Shown: positions 1 through 6,275, counted from the first letter of the stretch. The stretch: DNA of 6,970 nt from Firmicutes bacterium UBA5010 (GCA_002396645.1 DGYI01000053.1:1-6970); one strand, 5' to 3'. Translations and numbers: made by a program. The notes: a model not told the origin generated them from the sequence alone.

Positions 1-1
1 A

Positions 2-118
2 AACAGAAAAGAAAGAACTGGAAGAAATCCAAGAAATCCTAAAGAAGAAATTGCAATACCTGCATCAAAGGCACCGGTATTCAAAGCTGGAAAGTCTTTA
101 AAGGAAGCTGTTAACTAG
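2..118 (+). CDS. hup: HU-family DNA-binding protein, C-terminal fragment
   Basis: The frame is open from the left edge and gives 38 residues before a TAG stop at 116-118. The tail reads RTGRNP, then EEIAIPASKAPVFKAG, then KSLKEAVN. This is the end of the beta-arm and the C-terminal helix of bacterial HU: the RTGRNP motif carries the proline that intercalates into DNA, and the family usually ends in KxLKDAVK or similar. HU is a small (about 90 residue) homodimeric nucleoid protein that bends and compacts DNA. About 50 N-terminal residues lie outside the window, so the start and promoter cannot be judged. IHF is a related alternative, but the PASKAPVFKAGK tail fits HU better. The gene converges on the fermentation operon and is not expected to be functionally linked to it. 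It is followed by a hairpin and an intrinsic terminator. Confidence 0.92.
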   Translation, partial: NRKERTGRNPRNPKEEIAIPASKAPVFKAGKSLKEAVN

Positions 119-132
119 TATTTTCAAATAAT

Positions 133-174
133 CAGATGGAGCTTAATATCCATTAGGGAGTTTAACTCCATCTG
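133..174 (+). other. 3'-UTR hairpin behind the HU gene
   Basis: CAGATGGAG at 133-141 pairs perfectly with CTCCATCTG at 166-174. Skipping C142, the pairing continues with TTAA (143-146) against TTAA (162-165). An inner TCC/GGA pairing (149-151 with 157-159) is also possible. The stem is GC-richer than its surroundings but has no T-run directly after it, so alone it is a poor intrinsic terminator. It may protect the HU mRNA 3' end or be a decayed terminator upstream of the working one at 204-250. Confidence 0.45.
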
Positions 175-203
175 AGACAATTGCAATTATTTTAATTTTA
201 TGC

Positions 204-250
204 ATAAAGCATAAATTTTAGAACTACTAAAATTCATGCTTTATTTTTTT
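204..250 (+). terminator. Intrinsic terminator of the HU gene
   Basis: The arms are 204-221 and 227-244 around a 5-base loop (AACTA). They match along 18 positions with one A-C mismatch in the plus-strand RNA, and are followed by an uninterrupted T-run ending at 250. The stem is AT-rich. In minus-strand RNA the mismatch would become a G-U wobble, but no U-tract follows in that direction, so the signal is assigned to rightward transcription. Confidence 0.8.
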
Positions 251-257
251 GCTTTCA

Positions 258-299
258 TATAAAAAAGTTGAAGTGTAAAAACACTCCAACTTTTTTATA
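258..299 (-). terminator. Intrinsic terminator of sucD (probably bidirectional)
   Basis: The arms 258-276 and 281-299 pair around a 4-base loop, starting 8 bases past the sucD stop. In the minus-strand RNA every position pairs (one G-U), and the 3' arm ends in a run of six U. In the plus-strand RNA the same site has one A-C mismatch but is also followed by T-runs, so it could act as a back-up terminator for HU. It marks the end of the fermentation operon. Confidence 0.82.
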
Positions 300-307
300 G
301 AAATTTT

Positions 308-1681
308 TTATTTTAACCAAATATTATCATCTGATGGTACTGCTGCATTTCTGATAACAGTAGCAATTCTTGAAACATTTATTAAATGTTTATAATCTAA
401 GTTTTCAGAAATTATGTTATTTCCCCATGTTCCGCAGCCTAAAGTTGTAGTCGGAGCCAATCCGTTAGTTAAAGAACCTCCTGCAGTTGTAGATGAAGAT
501 GCATTAACTATCAATCTGCTTATTGTTAATTTTACACCCGCTAATTCTATATGCTCATTATTATTTGAATGTATAGCTGCGGTATGACCTTTACCTTCTA
601 AATCTAAGTTTATTTGAGCTATTTTTATAGCTTCTTCAAATGTATCATATGCAAATGTAGCCATTACAGGACACATTTTTTCCTTACATAATATATCTTC
701 TTTTCCAATCCCGTTTGCTTTTAATAATATTACCTTTGTATCTTTTGGTACCTCAACACCTGCTAAACCAGCAATTTTTTGTACTGACTGTCCTACAACA
801 TCTTTATTAAGCATACCGTCAATAAACAAAATTTTCCTGAATTTATCAATTGTTTCTTCATCATCTGCATAGTATGCTCCATTTTCAACTGCTGCCTTCA
901 TAACCTCATCATATTTGCTGCGAGGAGCTATAATTGTTTGTTCTCCCGAGCAGATTATTCCGTTGTCAAATTTTCTTCCTGCGATAATTTTAGCAGTAGC
1001 ATCTGCAAAATCAACATCAGTATCTACTATAACCTGAACGTTTCCTGCTCCTACGCCGAATGACGGTCTGCCTGATGAATAAGCTTCCTTAACAAGACCC
1101 ATTCCTCCTGTAGCTATAACTACATCAACAGCTTTCATGAGTTCAGTTGTCTTGTCAATGCTTGATTCTCTTATAATCTGAATAGCATTTTCAGGGCATT
1201 TGATGCCTTGTTCCTTTAAATTTTTATTGATTAAATCAACTGTGTAAGCACTGCATTTTTGTGATCTCGGATGCGGAGCAATGATAATTGAATTTCCGCC
1301 TTTTATGGCAAACATAGAATTACACATAGGTGTAACAATAGGATTTGTAGTAGGTGTAACAGCTCCTACAACCCCTACCGGCTTAGCTACAAGAGTAAGA
1401 CCTGTGCTTTCCTCTCTGCCTATAATTCCGATTGTTTTTTTATCAGCGATATGGTTGTAAATTGTCTTGGATTTACCTTTGTTTTTAGCTACCTTATCTT
1501 CATACACACCCATTCTTGTTTCATCAACAGCCATACGTGCCAATTCTTCCGCATTATCATATACTGTTTTGGCAATTACCTTAACTATTGCATCTATCTC
1601 TTTTTGGCTGTATGTGGCCAATTCTTTCTGAGCTTCTCTTGCTTTTTGCATTAACTCTAAAATAGAGCTTGTGTCATTCAT
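308..1681 (-). CDS. sucD: Succinate semialdehyde dehydrogenase, CoA-acylating (SucD)
   Basis: This 457-residue protein closely resembles Clostridium kluyveri SucD. It catalyses succinyl-CoA + NAD(P)H <-> succinate semialdehyde + CoA, in the cytosol. An N-terminal region with MGVYEDKVAKN (57-67) leads into the aldehyde dehydrogenase Rossmann fold (PVGVVGAVTPTTNP at 101-114; IIAPHPRSQK at 133-142; ATGGMG at 190-195). The catalytic thiol is Cys244 in NGIICSGEQ. The C-terminal TTTLGCGTWG and HLINVSRIA segments are typical of acylating dehydrogenases such as SucD, EutE and the AdhE N-terminus; the protein is full length for SucD and has no alcohol dehydrogenase domain. The ATG start has GGAGGT 9 bases upstream (1691-1696). 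It is last in the operon, 245 bp behind 4hbD, and may have its own promoter. No cat1 gene accompanies it here. An EutE-like role with another acyl-CoA is possible, but the neighbours favour succinyl-CoA. Confidence 0.9.
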   Translation of the reverse strand: MNDTSSILELMQKAREAQKELATYSQKEIDAIVKVIAKTVYDNAEELARMAVDETRMGVYEDKVAKNKGKSKTIYNHIADKKTIGIIGREESTGLTLVAKPVGVVGAVTPTTNPIVTPMCNSMFAIKGGNSIIIAPHPRSQKCSAYTVDLINKNLKEQGIKCPENAIQIIRESSIDKTTELMKAVDVVIATGGMGLVKEAYSSGRPSFGVGAGNVQVIVDTDVDFADATAKIIAGRKFDNGIICSGEQTIIAPRSKYDEVMKAAVENGAYYADDEETIDKFRKILFIDGMLNKDVVGQSVQKIAGLAGVEVPKDTKVILLKANGIGKEDILCKEKMCPVMATFAYDTFEEAIKIAQINLDLEGKGHTAAIHSNNNEHIELAGVKLTISRLIVNASSSTTAGGSLTNGLAPTTTLGCGTWGNNIISENLDYKHLINVSRIATVIRNAAVPSDDNIWLK

Positions 1682-1726
1682 TTCCTGTAGACCTCCAAAA
1701 TTTAATTGTTATTTTTTATAATAAAG

Positions 1727-1753
1727 ATAATACTGAGTGAAATTACTTGACAA
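1727..1753 (-). promoter_or_regulatory. Possible sigma-A promoter for sucD
   Basis: On the minus strand TTGTCA (1748-1753) is followed 15 bases later by TATTAT (1727-1732). A transcript would start about 40 bases upstream of the sucD ATG. The -35 and -10 boxes are good but the spacer is two bases shorter than ideal, and AT-rich gaps throw up such matches readily. If used, sucD could be made independently of the sigma-54 unit. Its -35 box overlaps the -35 box of the opposing plus-strand promoter. Confidence 0.3.
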
Positions 1754-1775
1754 TATATTTTCAACGCGGTATAAA
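1747..1775 (+). promoter_or_regulatory. Near-consensus sigma-A promoter facing away from sucD
   Basis: TTGACA (1747-1752, exact consensus) is followed by a 17-base spacer and TATAAA (1770-1775, five of six). The predicted start is near 1782, directed toward the 3' end of 4hbD on the opposite strand. I find no open frame with a ribosome site downstream: the two ATGs near 1831 and 1840 are followed at once or after one codon by stops. Any product would be a non-coding or antisense RNA. Most of the promoter lies inside the left arm of the 75-bp palindrome. Confidence 0.4.
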
Positions 1776-1824
1776 TAAGCATTTATAGGGAGAGCGTAGA
1801 TATACCACGTTTTAAATATATTGT
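1750..1824. repeat. Long imperfect palindrome in the 4hbD-sucD gap
   Basis: The arms 1750-1773 and 1801-1824 are inverted copies, identical at 21 of 24 positions and separated by 27 bases. In minus-strand RNA the fold has 11 outer pairs, a 2x2 internal loop, then 11 inner pairs including one G-U. No U-tract follows on the minus strand and only a short one on the plus strand, so it is not a clear terminator. It could be an mRNA processing or stabilising hairpin between 4hbD and sucD, an operator region, or a remnant of a small inverted-repeat element. I do not recognise a known riboswitch. The rest of the 245-bp gap (1682-1926) is AT-rich, with a short GTTTTA/TAAAAC dyad near 1870 and a weak AT-only hairpin with T-run at about 1901-1928. 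Confidence 0.6.
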
Positions 1825-1926
1825 TTTATATGTAAATAATGTACTAACAAGCAATTTTTAAAATAATAAGTTTTATCCTAAAACAGACAGTTTAACTTAG
1901 AATAATAATCATATTATTTTTATTTT

Positions 1927-3042
1927 TTAAAATAGTTTTGTATAGATATTTATTAAATCCTCTTTTTCAAATTTAACATAATTATTGCCTAAAAGTCTTT
2001 GCTGAGTTGCAATTACATTTTCTGAAAATGCAATAATTTCTTCCTCTTTCATGCCATATTCTCTAAGAGGCTTTAAGCTTAATAAGTTGTTTAATATTTT
2101 TTCTAATTCATCAAATGAATCATCTTCGCTGCAGCCGATTATATCAGCAAATAATTTTTGTATTTCCTGAATTTTGCCTATCGGCTGTTTGCTCTTATAA
2201 TACTTGAATACTTCTATAAAGAATTGATAGTTTGCTTCACCGTGAGGCACATGATAAACTCCGCCTAAAGGATAGGACATAGCGTGCACTGCAGCGCAGC
2301 CTGCGTTTCCGAAAGCTATCCCTGCGTAGTTACTGGCAACTAAAAAGTCTTCTATTATATTTCTGAAGTATTCTTGACCATTTTTTACAACATCTATATA
2401 GCCTTTTATAATCATTTCCATCGCCTTTATACTGAAAAGCTCTGAATATCCGCTTGCTTTCGGAGAAAGGAAAGATTCTGCCGCATGTATCAATGCATCT
2501 ACGGAACTTGTAACAAACACTTTATAAGGCAATTTAACTAATAATTCAGGAATTAAAACTGTATAGTCGGCACATAAAGCGTTATCAGCCAATCCCATTT
2601 TTGTATTTTTCTTAGTCAGTAAAGCTATAGATATATTAGTAACTTCACTTCCTGTACCGCAAGTAGTAGGAATAATTATCAAAGATTTTTCCTTAACTAT
2701 CGGAGCTTCTCTAAGGAAAAGCTGTTCCGAGCGCTCAGCCTGCTTTAATACAAAAAGCTTCGCTATATCAACTATACTTCCGCCTCCGATTGCAATAACT
2801 CGGTTGTAGTCAACGTTCTTTAAGTCATCGAATATTCTGTCTATCATTTCATCAGTTGGTTCGCCAAGTGCATATTTCTCAGGGAAAACAACATTAAATT
2901 TTTTATTTTTGTTCTTAAAATATATATCAAAAATCGGTTCGATTGTAAGTATTAAATCATTTTCATTAACATTAAATTCATTATAAAATTCATCAAAAGT
3001 ATCAAGCTTGTGAATTTCCGGTACTAATAAAAATTGTTTCAT
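1927..3042 (-). CDS. 4hbD: NAD-dependent 4-hydroxybutyrate dehydrogenase
   Basis: This 371-residue iron-type (group III) alcohol dehydrogenase closely resembles the 371-residue C. kluyveri 4HbD. It interconverts succinate semialdehyde and 4-hydroxybutyrate with NAD(H), in the cytosol. The N-terminal nucleotide-binding half contains AIGGGSIVDIAK (84-95) and PTTCGTGSEVTN (125-136). Metal ligands are visible as Asp182 and His186 in SVDALIHA, His253 in AAVHAMSYPLGG and His267 in HVPHGEAN. The C-terminal KPLREYGMKEEEI matches the 4HbD subgroup rather than butanol or propanediol dehydrogenases. The ATG is preceded 7 bases upstream by a full AAGGAGG (3050-3056). Only 18 bases separate it from the CoA-transferase stop, so the two are almost certainly cotranscribed. 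No convincing terminator follows it before sucD. Confidence 0.93.
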   Translation of the reverse strand: MKQFLLVPEIHKLDTFDEFYNEFNVNENDLILTIEPIFDIYFKNKNKKFNVVFPEKYALGEPTDEMIDRIFDDLKNVDYNRVIAIGGGSIVDIAKLFVLKQAERSEQLFLREAPIVKEKSLIIIPTTCGTGSEVTNISIALLTKKNTKMGLADNALCADYTVLIPELLVKLPYKVFVTSSVDALIHAAESFLSPKASGYSELFSIKAMEMIIKGYIDVVKNGQEYFRNIIEDFLVASNYAGIAFGNAGCAAVHAMSYPLGGVYHVPHGEANYQFFIEVFKYYKSKQPIGKIQEIQKLFADIIGCSEDDSFDELEKILNNLLSLKPLREYGMKEEEIIAFSENVIATQQRLLGNNYVKFEKEDLINIYTKLF

Positions 3043-3060
3043 TAAACTGCCTCCTTAATT

Positions 3061-4359
3061 TTAAAAATCTTCCTTAAATCTTTCTGCATATTCTTTTTTC
3101 AGCTCATCTCTAAAACCAGGGTGAGCAATATTAATTAATGCCTTAGCTCTTTGCTTTAAGCTCTTTCCTCTTAAATTAGCTATACCGTATTCGGTAACTA
3201 TATATTCAACGTCGGTTCTTGATGTAGTAACACATGATCCGTTATCTAAGAACGGAACTATTCTTGATAATTTACCTTTAGAAGCCGTTGAAGGCATAGC
3301 TATTATAGATTTTCCGTCCTCGGACATGCTTGTTCCTCTGACATAATCCACTTGACCGCCTACACCGCTGAATTGCTTAAGACCTATAGCCTCTGCGCAT
3401 ACCTGACCCATTAAATCAACCTGCAAAGCTGAATTTATAGAAACCATTTTGCTGTTTTTCATGATTGTAAGAGGATCATTTACATAATCAACAGGATATA
3501 ACTCAACCATTTCATTGTTGTGAACAAAATCGTAAAGCTTTTTGCTTCCCATTAAGAATGTAACTATCATTTTTCCCGGATGTAAGCTTTTTTTGCTGTT
3601 GTTTATAGCTCCCGAGTTATACAGGTCAACAATTCCGTCTGAGAACATTTCGGAGTGAATACCTAAATCCTTTTTGTCCTTTAAGAACAGTAAAACCGCA
3701 TCCGGAATAGCACCGATTCCGAGCTGTAGTGTAGAGCCGTCCTCAACTAAGGATGCACAGTTTTCGCCTATTGCTCTTTCAACATCCCCTATTACCGGAG
3801 CTTTAAGCTCAAGAAGGGGCTTAGAAACCTCTACTATATAGTCTATATCCTTGATATTTATAAAATTGTCACCGTAAATATACGGCATCTGGTCATTAAC
3901 CTGAGCTATAACCATTTTTGCCGAATCGGCAGCAGGTTTTGTAAAGTCACAAGATACACCGAAACTGCAATTTCCATTCTCATCAGGAGGAGTAACTTGT
4001 ATAATTGCCACATCAACCGGCAATGAAGTTCTGAACAGCTTCGGAACCTGATAGAAAAATGATGGAGTAAAATCTGCCCTTCCGTCGTTTACAGCTTCTC
4101 TTGTTCCGGCACCTACAAATATAGCATTATGTCTTAGATGTCCTTTCATTTCGGGTCTTACATATCCGCAGTTGCCCATAGCTACAAGATGAACTATCTC
4201 TACATTTTCGTATTGCATATAGTTTTCTACCATAGCGTCAACTATAACTGTAGGCTCTCCAGTAGCATGACCTGTTACGACTCTTGAGTCAGAAGGTATA
4301 TGCTTTACAGCTTCCTCGGCTGTGGTTAATTTTTCTTTATATAATTTTTTGTAGTCCAA
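3061..4359 (-). CDS. abfT: 4-hydroxybutyrate CoA-transferase (Cat2/AbfT)
   Basis: This 432-residue family I CoA-transferase of the acetyl-CoA hydrolase/transferase type transfers CoA from acetyl-CoA or butyryl-CoA to 4-hydroxybutyrate in the cytosol. It resembles C. kluyveri Cat2 and C. aminobutyricum AbfT over its whole length. Visible motifs: GHATGEP near the N-terminus (30-36), TPPDENGNCSFG (123-134), the glycine-rich LQLGIGAIPDAV (211-222), GIHSEMFSDG (233-242) whose Glu237 is the expected catalytic residue forming the glutamyl-CoA thioester, GVGGQVDYVRG, and the C-terminal VTEYGIANLRGKS. The start is a TTG: reading upstream in frame to the abfD stop there is no ATG or GTG, MDYKKLY aligns with the family N-terminus, and GAGAGGG lies 8 bases before it. 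It follows abfD by 27 bases and precedes 4hbD by 18. Confidence 0.92.
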   Translation of the reverse strand: MDYKKLYKEKLTTAEEAVKHIPSDSRVVTGHATGEPTVIVDAMVENYMQYENVEIVHLVAMGNCGYVRPEMKGHLRHNAIFVGAGTREAVNDGRADFTPSFFYQVPKLFRTSLPVDVAIIQVTPPDENGNCSFGVSCDFTKPAADSAKMVIAQVNDQMPYIYGDNFINIKDIDYIVEVSKPLLELKAPVIGDVERAIGENCASLVEDGSTLQLGIGAIPDAVLLFLKDKKDLGIHSEMFSDGIVDLYNSGAINNSKKSLHPGKMIVTFLMGSKKLYDFVHNNEMVELYPVDYVNDPLTIMKNSKMVSINSALQVDLMGQVCAEAIGLKQFSGVGGQVDYVRGTSMSEDGKSIIAMPSTASKGKLSRIVPFLDNGSCVTTSRTDVEYIVTEYGIANLRGKSLKQRAKALINIAHPGFRDELKKEYAERFKEDF

Positions 4360-4367
4360 TATATCAG

Positions 4368-4374
4368 CCCTCTC
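4368..4374 (-). promoter_or_regulatory. Ribosome binding site fixing the TTG start of abfT
   Basis: GAGAGGG on the minus strand lies 8 bases before the TTG at 4357-4359. It is weaker than the AAGGAG or AAGGAGG sites of abfD and 4hbD. With the TTG codon it suggests lower initiation for the transferase, or coupling to abfD translation across the 27-base gap. Confidence 0.7.
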
Positions 4375-4386
4375 GTATACCAGATG

Positions 4387-5838
4387 TTATTTTATACCGG
4401 CAATTTTCTTAGCCATTTCTTTTTTAGCTTCCAAATTGCCTTGTCTTGAAATCATGATTCTTTGAGCCTGAGGAGATCCTGCACCATGCATTGATTCCGT
4501 TCTGTAACCTACTGCTGATGCTCCTAAACACATATTTTCTATAAATCTTAATATTCTCATTCTGTCTTCTGTAGGAACACTGTCTACTCCTCTGAAATAC
4601 TTATCGCAGATAGCTCCGATTTCAGGAGATCTGAAATCTGCCTGTGAAGGCATCGTAACCATAAGTCCGCCTGCTATATCCTCTGCAAGTCTTGTTATTT
4701 CGTAAGGGAATCTTGTTACGTTTTGCTTACATACATTTGCTAAAAGCATATCTATTTGATAGTTTCCGGCTTCTGTTTTAACTCCCTCGGCTGAACATGC
4801 TATACCACAGCAGTAAAGAGTTTCATTTAAGTGAGTCATTTCTATAAGCTTATCTTTTATGTGTGATGCTTTGCTTACACCGTTGTAATCAGCAGCAACT
4901 GCAGCAGCTCCTATTAAAACGTCACCAACTCCGACCTTACATCCGCCGTAGCTTTGTCTGTGATATCCTGCAAATCTTTCAACCATTATTCCGGCAAATT
5001 CATACTCTTCACATAAGAACACCTTGTCCCACGGAATAAATACATCGTCAAATACTACAAGAGCCTCTTGTCCGCCGAAGTGTTTATTTCCTAAATCCAT
5101 GTCAGCATCTTTTTCAAGCTTTCTTGTATCACATGACTGTCTTCCGTATATCATGAATACTCCCTCAGCATCAGAAGGCACAGCAAATGATACGGCATAT
5201 GCTTTGTCATTTTCTTTCATTGCAACTGTAGGCATGATAAGATGATCATGTGAGTTTATAGATCCTGTCTGATGAGCTTTTGCTCCTCTTACAACGATAC
5301 CGTCTTCTCTTTTTTCAACTATACGCACATACATATCAGGGTCTTTTTGCTCAGAAGGAGATAGTCCTCTGTCACCCTTAGGGTCTGTCATAGCTCCGTC
5401 TACAGTCAAGTCGTTTTCTTGAACATATTCTAAATATTTTCTGAAATTTTCATGATATTTCGTACCGTATTTTTTGTCAATTTCATATGTTGTAGACCAT
5501 ATTGCGTTAAAAGCGTCCATACCTACACATCTTTGGAAACATGATGCGGTTTTTTGTCCCAGCAATCTTTGCATTTTAACCTTTTTAACCAAATCTTCGG
5601 TACTTTGATGTAAATGACAGAATCTGTTTACTTTTTTACCTGTTAAATTAGATGTAGCTGTCATTAAATCCTCGTATTCCTTTTCGTGAGCTAAGTCATA
5701 AGTCATAGCTACAGAATTTATAGAAGGTCTTATAATCGGGTGATCAACAAAGTTTTCAACCCTTTCACCAAATACGTAAACTTTTGTTTTAAGCTTTCTT
5801 AAGCTTTCGATGTACTGTTCACCAGTCATTAATGCCAT
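4387..5838 (-). CDS. abfD: 4-hydroxybutyryl-CoA dehydratase / vinylacetyl-CoA isomerase
   Basis: This 483-residue oxygen-sensitive [4Fe-4S] and FAD enzyme dehydrates 4-hydroxybutyryl-CoA to crotonyl-CoA through a ketyl-radical mechanism and also isomerises vinylacetyl-CoA. It matches C. aminobutyricum AbfD throughout. Cluster ligands are all present: Cys100 and Cys104 (TASCFQRCVG), His293 and Cys300 (GYHRQSYGGCK). The other active-site residues are also there: Glu258 (FGGQEAL), Tyr297, Lys301 and, by alignment from memory, Glu448 in RTESMHGAG. The flavin-binding region has an acyl-CoA dehydrogenase-like fold. Relative to my recollection of the C. aminobutyricum protein, about 8 residues are missing after PSQADF (397-402), probably a surface loop. 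The start is the ATG at 5836-5838 (MALMTGEQY), matching the family N-terminus with AAGGAG 9 bases upstream; an upstream ATG at 5881-5883 would add 15 non-family residues and has no ribosome site. It is first in the sigma-54 unit. Confidence 0.96.
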   Translation of the reverse strand: MALMTGEQYIESLRKLKTKVYVFGERVENFVDHPIIRPSINSVAMTYDLAHEKEYEDLMTATSNLTGKKVNRFCHLHQSTEDLVKKVKMQRLLGQKTASCFQRCVGMDAFNAIWSTTYEIDKKYGTKYHENFRKYLEYVQENDLTVDGAMTDPKGDRGLSPSEQKDPDMYVRIVEKREDGIVVRGAKAHQTGSINSHDHLIMPTVAMKENDKAYAVSFAVPSDAEGVFMIYGRQSCDTRKLEKDADMDLGNKHFGGQEALVVFDDVFIPWDKVFLCEEYEFAGIMVERFAGYHRQSYGGCKVGVGDVLIGAAAVAADYNGVSKASHIKDKLIEMTHLNETLYCCGIACSAEGVKTEAGNYQIDMLLANVCKQNVTRFPYEITRLAEDIAGGLMVTMPSQADFRSPEIGAICDKYFRGVDSVPTEDRMRILRFIENMCLGASAVGYRTESMHGAGSPQAQRIMISRQGNLEAKKEMAKKIAGIK

Positions 5839-5847
5839 TTTGTTACA

Positions 5848-5853
5848 CTCCTT
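5848..5853 (-). promoter_or_regulatory. Ribosome binding site deciding the abfD start
   Basis: AAGGAG on the minus strand is 9 bases before the ATG at 5836-5838. It lies inside the frame extension from the ATG at 5881-5883, which supports the shorter 483-residue protein. Confidence 0.88.
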
Positions 5854-5940
5854 AAAATTTTTATTTGTAATATTTGAAAACATATAAATATAATTTAAAT
5901 AAACTATATTAATATATTTTTTTAACTAAAATATATTATA

Positions 5941-5956
5941 AGCAAAATATATGCCA
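5941..5956 (-). promoter_or_regulatory. Sigma-54 (-24/-12) promoter of the abfD operon
   Basis: On the minus strand TGGCAT, five bases, then TTGCT matches the consensus TGGCAC-N5-TTGCA/T at all but one key position. The GG (-24) and GC (-12) pairs are separated by the required 10 bases. The predicted start is at about 5930, giving a 92-base AT-rich leader before the abfD ATG. The site lies in the 125-bp gap between the NifU-like stop and abfD. A sigma-54-dependent activator is encoded just upstream, which makes a chance match unlikely. Transcription would need SigL-RNA polymerase and ATP hydrolysis by the activator. Confidence 0.85.
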
Positions 5957-5963
5957 AATGATT

Positions 5964-6242
5964 TTATTTTTTGCCGTTTAAAATATCCTTGGCAAAGTTT
6001 ATCAGCTCATCACTGACGCCTTGATATAATCTGACACCCTTGATATCAGGCAGTTGCTTAGTTATTTTAACCTCAATAATGTTCTCCAGTGTGTCCTGTG
6101 ATGCCGGACATCCTCCGCAGGCTCCCAACATTTTTATATATACAATATTCTCTCTGATTTCAACCAGTTCCGCGCTTCCTAAATGCTCATTAAGCAGAGG
6201 ATTAATTTCCTTAGATAAAATTTCATTAATTTTATTTTCCAT
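5964..6242 (-). CDS. NifU-like (Nfu-type) Fe-S cluster scaffold protein
   Basis: This 92-residue protein consists essentially of a single NifU C-terminal domain. The hallmark CxxC is LGACGGCPAS with Cys42 and Cys45, preceded by ENIVYIKM and followed by TLENIIEVKITKQLPDIKGVRLYQG. Such proteins hold a [4Fe-4S] cluster between subunits and pass it to apo-enzymes in the cytosol. The start is the ATG at 6240-6242, with AGGAGA 8 bases upstream; a longer frame to 6404 adds 54 residues with no family resemblance and overlaps the activator gene. It lies 142 bases downstream of the activator and just before the sigma-54 promoter of abfD, in the same orientation. Its link to abfD is inferred: AbfD needs a [4Fe-4S] cluster. 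It could equally be a general housekeeping scaffold. I see no terminator between it and abfD, so some read-through is possible. Confidence 0.85.
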   Translation of the reverse strand: MENKINEILSKEINPLLNEHLGSAELVEIRENIVYIKMLGACGGCPASQDTLENIIEVKITKQLPDIKGVRLYQGVSDELINFAKDILNGKK

Positions 6243-6250
6243 AAATATTT

Positions 6251-6256
6251 TCTCCT
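6251..6256 (-). promoter_or_regulatory. Ribosome binding site deciding the NifU-like start
   Basis: AGGAGA on the minus strand is 8 bases before the ATG at 6240-6242. It supports the 92-residue product over the longer frame that begins at 6404. Confidence 0.82.
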
Positions 6257-6260
6257 GTAT

Positions 6261-6275
6261 GGTTAATTTGTAACC
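6261..6275. repeat. Small inverted repeat before the NifU-like gene
   Basis: GGTTA and TAACC flank five bases directly upstream of the NifU-like ribosome site, and TTAACC recurs at 6361-6366. It could be an operator for this gene, but it is short and may be chance. The remainder of the 142-bp gap is AT-rich. I did not find a sigma-54 promoter or a convincing sigma-A promoter in it. Confidence 0.3.

Noticed and set aside
179..188. Palindrome AATTGCAATT
   Set aside because: It is a short self-complementary AT-rich word between two hairpins, expected by chance in such DNA, with nothing linking it to a function.
1451..1654. Plus-strand open frame of 67 codons opposite sucD
   Set aside because: It lies wholly antisense to a well-conserved gene, has no recognisable domain or ribosome site, and reflects the codon use of the opposite strand. 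The same holds for plus-strand frames at 5024-5245, 6040-6273 and 6479-6694.
1750..1824. Invertible promoter (phase-variation switch) flanked by inverted repeats
   Set aside because: Only 27 bases lie between the arms and the promoter boxes lie in or beside an arm, so inversion would not turn a promoter around. No recombinase gene is in view.
5839..5883. N-terminal extension of AbfD from an upstream ATG (15 extra residues)
   Set aside because: The extension does not resemble the family N-terminus, has no ribosome site, and contains the AAGGAG that serves the ATG at 5836-5838.
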